From contig NZ_JAVCAP010000002.1 in assembly GCF_030769565.1 (NCBI RefSeq), forward strand, positions 62,001-126,000: DNA of 64,000 bases, in the 5' to 3' direction. Below, piece after piece: positions 44,056-53,029 of the stretch (its first letter is position 1; every line of letters starts with the position of its first letter). Position numbers and translations under genes: made by a program. This DNA is from Methylophilus aquaticus. GTDB lineage: Bacteria; Pseudomonadota; Gammaproteobacteria; Burkholderiales; Methylophilaceae. The notes beneath the pieces are model-generated. The model saw only the letters and a list, made by a program, of their open reading frames with translations. It did not search any database and was not told the DNA's origin.

Positions 44056-45030
44056 TTACTTCGAGGCGCCGGTGTTAAAAATAAACCGGCCAAATGCGCG
44101 GCAAAGCTTTTCGCAGGGCACTATGCTGGTGACTTCGTTGGTGCGGGTGTCTATCAGCGACAGGTTGTCTGTCCCCCAGTTGGCGACGATCACCAACTGA
44201 CTGACTGGATCGTAGTCTATGCCTTCGGGAAACTCGCCGACGGCGATGGTTTTCACGATTTTTCCGGTGGCAGACTCAATCACCGACACGCTCTCAGCGT
44301 GGTTATTGGTCACGTAGATCCAGCGGCCATCTGGAGTGGCAGCCGCACCGTAAGGATGCTGGCCGGTTTTCATGGTCTGCGTCTGATAGGTTTCAACATT
44401 GAGCAGACTCAGACTATTGCTGACTACATTCACTACGTAAACTGTTTTGCCATCGGGGCTCAGGGTGAGTGCAAAAGGATGGATGCCGACTGGAACGCGC
44501 GTGATTTGTTTGAGTGTGCGGGTGTCTATGACGGTAATGTCGTCGCTGTCACGGTTGGCAATAAAGAGTTTTTTGTTGTCGGCGCTGACCACCATGCCTG
44601 AAGGCGTTTTTCCCGCTTTGAATGCCGTTTGCTTTTCCGGATGTGCTGTCTCGATCGCGATTACCTGCGCACCTTCCCAGTCTGCGGCATACAGAGTTTT
44701 TTCATCACGACTAAGCGCAATGCCAACTGGTTGAATGTTTACGCGGATTTCCTGAAGTTGCTGTTTGCTGCGGTGGTCAATAACAGAGATGGTCTGGCTG
44801 TTCGCGTTGGAGATATAAATGCGTTGCTGTTTGTCGGCAATGGCGACGCCTACCGGCGCTTTGCCGACAGCAATGGTATGTGTCACTTTGCGGCTATCAA
44901 TGTCGAGCACAGAAACCGTATTGCTACCCTGATTGGTTATGTAGGCAAAGTTGCCAGCCGCAGCGTTGTTTGCCCAGAGCATCAGTGATAGCAGGTATGT
45001 GAATAGATTCCAGGATATGTAATCTCGCAT
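44056..45030 (-). CDS. YVTN-type beta-propeller repeat protein, periplasmic
   Basis: This 324-residue exported protein has a signal peptide (YLLSLMLWANNAAAG) and about seven YVTN/YncE-type beta-propeller blades with repeats such as FAYITNQGSNTVSVLDI, RIYISNANSQTISVIDH, LFIANRDSDDITVIDT and WIYVTNNHAESVSVIES. Similar propellers often occur with PQQ- or cytochrome-dependent oxidation genes, though a role here is unknown. It is read upstream of, and in line with, the MxaD-like gene, so the two may work together. Confidence 0.85.
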   Translation of the reverse strand: MRDYISWNLFTYLLSLMLWANNAAAGNFAYITNQGSNTVSVLDIDSRKVTHTIAVGKAPVGVAIADKQQRIYISNANSQTISVIDHRSKQQLQEIRVNIQPVGIALSRDEKTLYAADWEGAQVIAIETAHPEKQTAFKAGKTPSGMVVSADNKKLFIANRDSDDITVIDTRTLKQITRVPVGIHPFALTLSPDGKTVYVVNVVSNSLSLLNVETYQTQTMKTGQHPYGAAATPDGRWIYVTNNHAESVSVIESATGKIVKTIAVGEFPEGIDYDPVSQLVIVANWGTDNLSLIDTRTNEVTSIVPCEKLCRAFGRFIFNTGASK

Positions 45031-45264
45031 AGTCAATAGGTGTTAGTTGAGCGTGAGTAAACTAGCATGATATATGCAGCAGAACGTCTTGAATTGGATT
45101 GCGTTGACAAGTGTAGATGTGGTGACAGTATTCAACCAATGCAATGGTGGCTCTTTGTACATGTAAATTAATAATAAATTCAGTTACTTAAGATGATTCT
45201 GTATTGCGACTCTACTGGTGGCTAACGTAGAATCAAAGACAATATTAATATCAGGGAGATTAAA

Positions 45265-45987
45265 ATGAGTAAATTAGTGTATTACTGCTTAAGAACATTG
45301 TTTGTCTTTTCATTAATGACCGCGTCAAATGCCGCTCTTGCCATCACTTCTGATACGGTCACAGGTTCAAATTTCGTAGATGGGCAAACGGTTTACACCA
45401 TTACTTTTGCTGATAACTTGACGGCCACTTTCACAGGCAGCCGTGCATTTAAACAGAAAACACAAGATTCAATGACTGGCGTAGGTGTTGCCGCCGGTAG
45501 AACCGCGGGTGAGATTGATATTGATGAAACAATAACAGCTAGCTTTTCCAAAGAAGTGATTGTTTCTTCATTAACATTGGGACTATTGTTTGATGGTCCA
45601 GAGTACTCGGATGTACAAGAGGTTGCCAAGTTGCTGGTCAACTTTGCTGATGGCGGCTCTGACATTTTTTACTTGACTGCTACTGGCGCGCATTCAGCTA
45701 CCTGGACAGGGCCTGGTTCAGTGTCGCCACTTGGAAGTGGTGCCGTTGACGGGGGTACGGGTGCGTGGGAGTTAACGAATCCATTTGGCTTTCGCTCTGT
45801 AACCAATATTCAATTCACTGCTGCGACTGGTGTTGCAAAATCTTCGTGTTCTTCCTGTAATAACCAGTCTGACTATACCTTTGTCAGCATGACGGTGACT
45901 CCAGTCCCTGAAGTTAATTCTTTGGCAATGTTCACGGTAGCGTTGTTTATGTTTGGTGGTATTGCTGCCCGCAAAAGCGCACTTTGA
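45265..45987 (+). CDS. PEP-CTERM sorting domain protein
   Basis: This 240-residue exported protein has an N-terminal signal (LRTLFVFSLMTASNAALA) and a C-terminal tripartite tail: VPEVN, a hydrophobic helix (MFTVALFMFGGIAA) and a basic RKSAL end, as in PEP-CTERM substrates of exosortase. The middle is beta-rich with no recognised domain and a Cys cluster (SSCSSCNN) near residues 193-198. The motif is PEV rather than the usual PEP. GGGAGA precedes the start and a terminator follows. Confidence 0.8.
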   Translation: MSKLVYYCLRTLFVFSLMTASNAALAITSDTVTGSNFVDGQTVYTITFADNLTATFTGSRAFKQKTQDSMTGVGVAAGRTAGEIDIDETITASFSKEVIVSSLTLGLLFDGPEYSDVQEVAKLLVNFADGGSDIFYLTATGAHSATWTGPGSVSPLGSGAVDGGTGAWELTNPFGFRSVTNIQFTAATGVAKSSCSSCNNQSDYTFVSMTVTPVPEVNSLAMFTVALFMFGGIAARKSAL

Positions 45988-46003
45988 TTTTTCACATTGA
46001 TGA

Positions 46004-46034
46004 TAAAAAAGCTCACGGTTCGTGAGCTTTTTTG
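46004..46034 (+). terminator. intrinsic terminator after the PEP-CTERM gene
   Basis: AGCTCACG pairs with CGTGAGCT around a 3-nt loop, flanked by A-rich and T-rich runs, so it can act in both directions. Confidence 0.85.
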
Positions 46035-46129
46035 TTTCTGTAGGTGAATTTTATAGAGGCCGTGATGGATGTTCTTTCATTAAACTGTAAAGTGTGAAAA
46101 AATTGCATTAACTATTTAAGGCAGTTTTT

Positions 46130-46678
46130 ATGTTAGATCGTGATGGATACCGTCCAAATGTGGGAATTATTTTATGTAATACCCACAATCAGGTGTTTTG
46201 GGGCAAGCGTATCAGAGAGCATGCCTGGCAGTTTCCGCAAGGCGGCATTAAGTATGGCGAAACTCCTGAGCAGGCCATGTATCGTGAGTTGATGGAGGAA
46301 GTGGGGCTCAAGCCTGAGCATGTCAAAATTCTCGGTCGCACGCGTGACTGGTTGCGTTATGAAGTGCCTACCAGCTGGATCAAGCGTGAATGGCGAGGCA
46401 GTTACAAAGGCCAAAAGCAGATATGGTTTTTGTTGCGTCTGGTTGGCCGAGACAGTGATGTTTCTTTGCGTGCCAGTGATCACCCGGAATTTGATGCATG
46501 GCGCTGGAGCGAGTACTGGGTGCCCTTGGCGGATGTCATTGAGTTCAAGCGCGAAGTCTACCAGCTTGCGCTCAATGAACTGGTTAATTTTCTGCATCAT
46601 CCGGCCAAGCGCTATGGTACGCAATCTCGCAAACCAGTACACAAGGAAAAGCTGGCGCCTGCTGTGAAGGATGATTAG
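46130..46678 (+). CDS. rppH: RNA pyrophosphohydrolase RppH
   Basis: This 182-residue Nudix hydrolase removes pyrophosphate from 5'-triphosphate RNA and so triggers RNA decay. It begins [17 protein letters not shown] and has the Nudix box [20 protein letters not shown] with VG following. WQFPQGG and the later DWLRYEVP and QIWFLLRL segments are typical of RppH. The C-terminal 25 residues are basic and polar. It is followed by a long palindromic terminator. Confidence 0.95.
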   Translation: MLDRDGYRPNVGIILCNTHNQVFWGKRIREHAWQFPQGGIKYGETPEQAMYRELMEEVGLKPEHVKILGRTRDWLRYEVPTSWIKREWRGSYKGQKQIWFLLRLVGRDSDVSLRASDHPEFDAWRWSEYWVPLADVIEFKREVYQLALNELVNFLHHPAKRYGTQSRKPVHKEKLAPAVKDD

Positions 46679-46693
46679 TTTGGCAAGGGTAGG

Positions 46694-46747
46694 TAGGCGT
46701 AGACAAAAAAGCAGAAGGAGATCCTTCTGCTTTTTTGTCTACGCCTA
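46694..46747. terminator. 54-bp perfect palindrome, bidirectional terminator
   Basis: Two perfect 26-bp arms meet around a 2-nt centre (GA). The inner GCAGAAGGA/TCCTTCTGC stem is followed by T6 on each strand, and the arms continue outward through GTAGAC to TAGGCG/CGCCTA. It ends rppH on one side and psd on the other. The stem is much longer than termination needs. Confidence 0.9.
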
Positions 46748-46754
46748 ATAAGGG

Positions 46755-47609
46755 TTAAACTTCAGTGCTCATTGCTTCACCCAGGCGAATGACTTTGCCT
46801 GGATGCCAGCTTGGGTGAAATGTGCAGACGTTTTTTTCAAACAGCATGACCACGGTGGACCCCAGTAAAAAACGGCCCATTTCATTGCCTTGTTTTAGTG
46901 TAATGGCTTGATCGCTGTAATCCCATTTCACGGTTCTGCCAAAGCGGGGAGGATTGATAATCTGATCTTTAGACTCGTGCCAGATGGTCGCCATGCTGCC
47001 TACAATCGTGGCGCCTACCAGTACCATGACGAATTTGCCGTATGCTTCGGATTCGAACACACAGACGACGCGCTCATTGCGTGCAAACAGACCGGGTACG
47101 TTAGCCGCAGTATTCGGATTTACCGAAAACAGGTCTCCTGGCACATAGGTCATTTCCAGCAGTTTGCCATCGCAAGGCATATGGATGCGGTGGTAATCCC
47201 TCGGACTTAAATACAGGCAGGCAAAGCTCCCGGCATTAAATCTGGCAGCAAGCGCGGCGTCACCCCCTACCAGTGCCTGGGCAGTGTAATGGTGTCCTTT
47301 GGCCTGGAAGATTTGGCCTTGTTCTATTTGCCCAAATTGGCTGATGGCGCCATCTACCGGGCAAATCAATGCGGATTTTGCCAGCGGTCTGACACCTGAT
47401 CGCAGGGGGCGGGTAAAAAACTGGTTAAAGCTTGCATAACTGGCAATGTCACTATTGGCCGCTTCATCCATGTTCACATGGTATTTACGTACAAACCAGC
47501 CAATAAAAGCGGTGGTGAGGCTGCCGCCTTGCCAGTGTGCCAGTGTGCCGGCGACGACTGTCAGTAATTGTTTGGGGGCGATGTATTGCAATAATATCGA
47601 GAGTTTCAA
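46755..47609 (-). CDS. psd: phosphatidylserine decarboxylase Psd
   Basis: This enzyme makes phosphatidylethanolamine. The LGST motif (FLLGSTVVML), where Psd cleaves itself to form its pyruvoyl group at Ser, is intact near the C-terminus. The preferred start is the TTG at 47609, with AAGGA seven bases upstream, giving 284 residues and the family start LKLSILLQYIAPKQLL; the open frame continues to 47699 but adds Cys-rich residues unlike Psd. It is downstream of the ilv operon across a terminator. Confidence 0.93.
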   Translation of the reverse strand: MKLSILLQYIAPKQLLTVVAGTLAHWQGGSLTTAFIGWFVRKYHVNMDEAANSDIASYASFNQFFTRPLRSGVRPLAKSALICPVDGAISQFGQIEQGQIFQAKGHHYTAQALVGGDAALAARFNAGSFACLYLSPRDYHRIHMPCDGKLLEMTYVPGDLFSVNPNTAANVPGLFARNERVVCVFESEAYGKFVMVLVGATIVGSMATIWHESKDQIINPPRFGRTVKWDYSDQAITLKQGNEMGRFLLGSTVVMLFEKNVCTFHPSWHPGKVIRLGEAMSTEV

Positions 47610-47644
47610 GTGGAAATCCTTATGACTTGCACAGCTGCATGTGT

Positions 47645-47683
47645 AAAAAAACAAAGCACAGAATAGTAAACTATCCTGTGCTT
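47645..47683 (-). terminator. intrinsic terminator downstream of ilvC
   Basis: AAGCACAGAATAGT pairs with ACTATCCTGTGCTT with one A-C mismatch. On the minus strand it is followed by TTTGTTTTTTT. It lies about 160 bp after the ilvC stop, beyond the repeated ilvC-tail segments, and some 35 bp before the psd start. Confidence 0.8.
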
Positions 47684-47707
47684 CAGATTTTACATGCATG
47701 TAGTGAA

Positions 47708-48877
<1,170 letters not shown>

Positions 48878-48915
48878 TCAATACAAATGCGTAGGTATAT
48901 ATAAAATAATGTCGA

Positions 48916-49407
48916 TTAAACTTTGAGGATGCGGTCGCCACGACCAATGCCGGACGCGCCGGTACGCACGGTTTCCAGAATCGCGCTGCGATCTATGGCT
49001 TCGATAAATGCATCCAGTTTGCTGCAAGAGCCGGTAAGCTCTATGGTGTAGCTATTGTCGGCCACATCGATAATACGGCCGCGAAAAATGTCGCACATGC
49101 GCTTCATTTCGTCTTTATAAACGCCGGTCGCTTTGACCTTGACCAGCATCAATTCGCGCTCAATGTGCTTGCCATCGTTGAGGTCCAGCACTTTGACCAC
49201 GTCAATCAACTTGTTGAGTTGCTTGATAATCTGTTCAATCACATCGTCAGAACCCGATGTCACAATGGTCATGCGTGACAGAGTTGGGTCTTCGGTGACT
49301 GCCACCGTCAGTGATTCAATATTGTAACCACGCGCCGAAAACAGGCCGGCAACACGTGACAGTGCGCCTGCTTCGTTCTCCATCAGCAAGGAAATAATAT
49401 GGCGCAT
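48916..49407 (-). CDS. ilvH: acetolactate synthase small subunit IlvH
   Basis: This 163-residue regulatory subunit starts with an ACT domain (RHIISLLMENEAGALSRVAG, FSARGYNIESLTVAVTEDP) followed by the C-terminal ALS_ss_C domain (ELTGSCSKLDAFIEAI). It raises the activity of the large subunit and confers valine feedback. Its first base overlaps the last base of the large subunit gene, so they are translationally coupled. Confidence 0.97.
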   Translation of the reverse strand: MRHIISLLMENEAGALSRVAGLFSARGYNIESLTVAVTEDPTLSRMTIVTSGSDDVIEQIIKQLNKLIDVVKVLDLNDGKHIERELMLVKVKATGVYKDEMKRMCDIFRGRIIDVADNSYTIELTGSCSKLDAFIEAIDRSAILETVRTGASGIGRGDRILKV

Positions 49408-51170
49408 TATTGGTCCCCTTTCAGACGGCTTTGTGTCATTGGGCTCAATACCATTTCGGATAGGCCCTTGCCGTTTTCAACCATGGGGAATACGTTTTCG
49501 CTTTGATCGGTGACAAAATCCATAAATACAAATTTATCTTTTTTATCGAATGCTTCTTTCAGCGCGCCTTCAACGTCGGCCGGATTGGTAATGCGCATAC
49601 CCACGTGCCCATAGGATTCTGCCAGTTTGACAAAGTCAGGCAGGCTGTCCATGTAGGATTCTGAATAACGGTTCTCGTAGAAGAACTCCTGCCACTGGCG
49701 TACCATGCCCAGGTAGCGGTTATTGAGCAGAATAACCTTGATCGGCAGGCCATACTGCGCACAGGTTGAAAGCTCCTGGATGTTCATCTGGATGCTGCCT
49801 TCACCGGTCACGCAGGCCACTTGCGCATGTTTGTCAGCAAACTGGCAACCCATAGCATAAGGCAGGCCAACCCCCATAGTGCCGAGGCCGCCCGAGTTGA
49901 TCCAGCGTCGAGGCTTGTCGAATTTGTAGTATTGCGCCGCCCACATCTGGTGCTGACCCACATCCGAGGTGATATAGGCATCGCCCTTGGTTACTTCCCA
50001 CAGCTTCTGGATCACGTATTGTGGCTTGATCACGCTATCGGAGGTGGCGTAATCCATGGATTCTACGCCACGCCATTCGTTGATCTGTTTCCACCAGTCG
50101 GCGATTTCAGTGTGCTGGTTTTCTTCCTGCGCCAGAATTTCATTCATGTCCGTCAGCACGGAATGCACGTCACCGACAATCGGCACGTCGACCTTCACGC
50201 GTTTGGAAATGCTGGAAGGATCCACATCGATATGAATGATCGTGCGTTTCTGGCTGGTGAAGTGCTTTGGGTTACCAATCACACGGTCATCAAAGCGTGC
50301 ACCTACCGCAAGCAACACATCACAGTGCTGCATGGCCATATTGGCTTCGTAAGTGCCGTGCATACCTAGCATGCCGACAAACTGTTTGTCGGTTGCAGGG
50401 TAGCCGCCCAACCCCATCAGTGTGTTGGTGACCGGAAAGTTGAGTGCTTTGGCCAATTTCACCAGTTCTGCTGCACCGTTGCCCAATACCAAGCCCCCGC
50501 CGGTATAAATCATCGGACGTTTTGCGCTCAGCAATAGTTTGACCGCTTTTTTGATCTGGCCGTTATGCCCTTTCAAAATCGGATTGTATGAGCGCATTTC
50601 TACCGTTTTTGGGTAAATGAAATCCGCGACATGTGCGGTGATGTCTTTAGGAATATCTACAACCACTGGGCCTGGTCGGCCGGTTTTGGCAATAAAAAAT
50701 GCTTTTTTGATGGTCGGTGCAATGTCTTTAACATGCTTCACCAGGAAGTTATGTTTTACACATGGGCGGGTGACGCCCACCATATCCACTTCCTGAAAAG
50801 CATCCATGCCAATCGCCGGAACAGGCACCTGGCCGCTGATCACGACCAGCGGCACTGAATCCATATAAGCGGTGGCAATGCCGGTAATGGCGTTCGTCGC
50901 CCCTGGGCCGCTGGTCACTAATGCCACGCCTACGTCGCCTGTGGCGCGTGAGTAAGCATCGGCTGCATGCACTGCGGCCTGTTCATGACGCACCAGAATG
51001 TGCTTGAAGCCATTCTGTTTGTACAGAGCATCATAAATATGCAAGACCGCGCCGCCGGGATAGCCAAAAACAAATTTGACTTTTTCCTCGTTCAGACAAT
51101 TAACAACAATGTCCGCTCCCGTCATCGATTTGGCGGGAGTGTCGGTCGCGGGGTGGGTTGAAGAATCCAT
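49407..51170 (-). CDS. ilvB: acetolactate synthase large subunit
   Basis: This 587-residue thiamine-diphosphate enzyme condenses two pyruvates or pyruvate and 2-oxobutyrate. It shows FVFGYPGGAVLHIYDALYK, the catalytic Glu in VRHEQAAVHAADAYSRA, and the TPP motif TGEGSIQMNIQEL near residue 460. The first 15 residues are polar and lie outside the conserved domain. The operon order ilvB-ilvH-ilvC is standard. No leader peptide for attenuation was recognised upstream. It may also be called IlvI. Confidence 0.96.
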   Translation of the reverse strand: MDSSTHPATDTPAKSMTGADIVVNCLNEEKVKFVFGYPGGAVLHIYDALYKQNGFKHILVRHEQAAVHAADAYSRATGDVGVALVTSGPGATNAITGIATAYMDSVPLVVISGQVPVPAIGMDAFQEVDMVGVTRPCVKHNFLVKHVKDIAPTIKKAFFIAKTGRPGPVVVDIPKDITAHVADFIYPKTVEMRSYNPILKGHNGQIKKAVKLLLSAKRPMIYTGGGLVLGNGAAELVKLAKALNFPVTNTLMGLGGYPATDKQFVGMLGMHGTYEANMAMQHCDVLLAVGARFDDRVIGNPKHFTSQKRTIIHIDVDPSSISKRVKVDVPIVGDVHSVLTDMNEILAQEENQHTEIADWWKQINEWRGVESMDYATSDSVIKPQYVIQKLWEVTKGDAYITSDVGQHQMWAAQYYKFDKPRRWINSGGLGTMGVGLPYAMGCQFADKHAQVACVTGEGSIQMNIQELSTCAQYGLPIKVILLNNRYLGMVRQWQEFFYENRYSESYMDSLPDFVKLAESYGHVGMRITNPADVEGALKEAFDKKDKFVFMDFVTDQSENVFPMVENGKGLSEMVLSPMTQSRLKGDQ

Positions 51171-51292
51171 AAAACCTTGATTTATTGGCTAATTAATGTT
51201 GAACCCTAAACATTAACTTGGTTTGGGTATTTGGTCAAGATTCAAGCGAAAGTTAACTTTATGCAGTCTGATTAAAAACGCGCACAAATGTT

Positions 51293-51322
51293 TTGACAAT
51301 ACAAATGAGAAGTATTATCATT
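51293..51322 (+). promoter_or_regulatory. Fur-box promoter of the iron/S4 block
   Basis: TTGACA (51293-51298) and TATCAT (51316-51321) are spaced by exactly 17 bp. A Fur-box-like palindrome, AATGAGAAGTATTATCATT (51304-51322), covers the spacer and the -10 element, so bound Fur would block RNA polymerase. It lies 25 bp upstream of the first gene of the block. Confidence 0.8.
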
Positions 51323-51346
51323 TACAAAAAATGCGAGGAATGACTG

Positions 51347-51655
51347 ATGCAATGCAATCACGAAGCTGAACAGACAGGCGTGTTTGATCCTGATTTACCT
51401 AACGCGAGTGCAGTGCTGGTGTCGCTGAGTTGTGTTGCCACCCGCTATGCCTGTAATCCTTCTGAGGATCTTGCTTTGCTTGGGTGGAGTCTGGCGCAAA
51501 CGCTGACTGCACCAGAGTATGCCGAGAGCGGGTTGGTGGTGTCGGCGGCAAGACAGTTGATGCAGGAATGGCGCAACTTGCTGGATGCGCATCGCGAGTT
51601 TGCCATGCAGCAGGTCGTTACAGAGTTTATTCCGCAATCAGCCACTATGCAGTGA
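51347..51655 (+). CDS. small protein of unknown function, Fur-promoter proximal
   Basis: This 102-residue protein is not recognised. It is soluble, mostly helical by appearance, with three Cys residues in the first 37 positions (Cys3, Cys29, Cys36) and a central WSLAQTLTAPEYAESGLVVS stretch. GAGGA lies eight bases before the ATG, and the gene directly follows a Fur-box promoter, so it is likely made under iron shortage. It precedes the S4 paralogue by 91 bp. A link with iron or with ribosome remodelling is inference from position only. Confidence 0.75.
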   Translation: MQCNHEAEQTGVFDPDLPNASAVLVSLSCVATRYACNPSEDLALLGWSLAQTLTAPEYAESGLVVSAARQLMQEWRNLLDAHREFAMQQVVTEFIPQSATMQ

Positions 51656-51746
51656 GTGATTGGGAGGTGAGCGGCAGGTTTGCGAAATGCCGGGCAGTCA
51701 TGGCTACCCGGGGATGATTAATATTGAATGAGTTAAGGGTATGTAA

Positions 51747-52364
51747 ATGGCAAGAACAACGGGACCAAGATTAAAGATTATGCGTGCATTGGGCGTGGAA
51801 TTGCCTGGGTTGTCGCGCAAATCCATAGAAAATCGTCCTAATCCACCTGGTCAGCATGGCCAGCAGGCTTCGCGCCGTCGTCGCTCCGATTTTGCGGTGA
51901 AGTTGGTTGAAAAGCAGAAAATCCGCTTTAACTATGGCGTCAGCGAAAAGCAAATGCGCCGCCTGATGCTGGAAGCGCGTAAAGGCACTGAGCCTACTGG
52001 TGAAAAGTTGATGTCTCTGCTGGAGCGCAGGCTGGATAATGTGGTGTTCAGAGCTGGGTTTGCACCCACGGGTGTGGCTGCGCGCCAATTGGTCACCCAT
52101 GGCCATGTGCTGCTGAATGGCAGGGCTGCCAACATTCCATCCATCCGGTTACGTGTAGGCGATGAGGTGGTGGTGAAGGAAAATAGCCGCAAGATTCCTA
52201 TGGTGGTGGAGTCGCTGAAGGCCCCTGCACTCGATCGGCCAGAGTGGCTGTCAGTGGATACAACGGCTGCATCGGTGAAGCTTGGGCATTTACCATCCAT
52301 CGCGGATGTGCCTTTTCCGATAGATGTGCAGCAGGTGGTCGAATATTACGCAAATCGCGTGTAA
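51747..52364 (+). CDS. cysteine-free paralogue of ribosomal protein S4
   Basis: This 205-residue protein is a full-length S4: an N-terminal domain (MARTTGPRLKIMRALGVELP, PPGQHG), then the S4 RNA-binding domain at about residues 95-155 (LLERRLDNVVFRAGF, ARQLVTHGHVLLNGR). It contains no Cys, whereas housekeeping S4 of related bacteria carries a Cys-based N-terminal site. It is not in a ribosomal protein operon but in an iron-uptake locus behind a Fur-box promoter. It may replace standard S4 under iron limitation, by analogy with Zur-controlled C-minus ribosomal proteins. That role is inference. Confidence 0.9.
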   Translation: MARTTGPRLKIMRALGVELPGLSRKSIENRPNPPGQHGQQASRRRRSDFAVKLVEKQKIRFNYGVSEKQMRRLMLEARKGTEPTGEKLMSLLERRLDNVVFRAGFAPTGVAARQLVTHGHVLLNGRAANIPSIRLRVGDEVVVKENSRKIPMVVESLKAPALDRPEWLSVDTTAASVKLGHLPSIADVPFPIDVQQVVEYYANRV

Positions 52365-52384
52365 CAACGCTTTTGTGTTGCAGA

Positions 52385-52523
52385 ATTTGAGCAATGTCCC
52401 TAATCCCCCGACACATGTCCATTGCTCAAATACGGTGTTGCTTGCGACGCCGCAATCACCCCTGGTAAGGGTGTTCCTTGAAATCTGTGCCGCATTGTTC
52501 GCGCATGTAAGTCGGCTTTTTTT
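52385..52523 (+). promoter_or_regulatory. structured leader upstream of hemP, possible attenuator
   Basis: The 178-bp gap between the S4 gene and hemP holds a perfect 12-bp inverted repeat, ATTTGAGCAATG (52385-52396) with CATTGCTCAAAT (52420-52431), a smaller CACCC/GGGTG stem near 52456-52475, and a weak GCCG...CGGC stem followed by seven T residues at 52517-52523, just 19 bp before hemP. This could be a terminator or attenuator that sets hemP expression apart from the S4 gene. Confidence 0.45.
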
Positions 52524-52542
52524 ATTAATGACAGGGGTAAGG

Positions 52543-52782
52543 ATGACGGAACATGTAAGGCCACTGGCGCGGACTGTCGAGCTCGCGAATGCCGGATATG
52601 TGAGTGACAGGCGACATGGCTTGCCGGAAATTAATGCGGACCAGCTATTTGGCGCATCCAATACCGTGGCAATCATGCATGCGGGTGAGGTGTATCTGCT
52701 CACGCGTACCAAGTTAAACAAGCTGTTACTGACCAAGCAGGGCGGGTTGTCGGCCACCATGCGGTCAGCATACAAGGAGTAA
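52543..52782 (+). CDS. hemP: hemin uptake protein HemP
   Basis: This 79-residue protein has the HemP domain at its C-terminus: INADQLFGASNTVAIMHAGE and then VYLLTRTKLNKLLLTK, close to the family pattern LFG...V.I.H.GE.Y.LR.T..GKLILTK. HemP proteins are small, iron-regulated and found with haem or TonB-linked uptake genes; their mechanism is unclear. The ATG at 52543 is preferred since GGGGTAAGG directly precedes it; a long upstream frame from 52324 overlaps the S4 gene and is not HemP-like. Confidence 0.85.
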   Translation: MTEHVRPLARTVELANAGYVSDRRHGLPEINADQLFGASNTVAIMHAGEVYLLTRTKLNKLLLTKQGGLSATMRSAYKE

Positions 52783-52786
52783 TGGC

Positions 52787-53029
52787 ATGACGGATGAAGC
52801 ACATCAGCGTATATTACTGGCAAAAAATACAGCAGGTACGGTTGAATTTTGTGATAGTTGTGAAGTAGTTGAGTTGAATGTAGGCGCTACCAGCTTGCGT
52901 TTTTATATGGAAGATCTGGCTGTGCTGTCTACGCTGTTACGGGATGCGGATGCCCGGTTGCAGTATTATCAACTGGCGCAGGCCGGCATCGAGCAGATGC
53001 GTCCTACGTCAGCAAAGGAGTTGAATTAA
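52787..53029 (+). CDS. small CxxC protein of unknown function between hemP and tonB
   Basis: This 80-residue soluble protein is not recognised. Its only marked feature is CDSCEVVELNVGATSLRF at about residues 22-39, a CxxC pair followed by what looks like short beta strands, then a helix. It is 4 bp after hemP and overlaps tonB by one base, so it is made with them. The CxxC could bind a metal or be redox-active, which would suit an iron-uptake operon. Confidence 0.75.
   Translation: MTDEAHQRILLAKNTAGTVEFCDSCEVVELNVGATSLRFYMEDLAVLSTLLRDADARLQYYQLAQAGIEQMRPTSAKELN

Noticed and set aside
52324-52542. The upstream 73 codons of the frame that contains hemP
   Set aside because: They overlap the end of the S4 paralogue and the structured leader, have no HemP-like sequence, and a good ribosome binding site supports the internal start at 52543.
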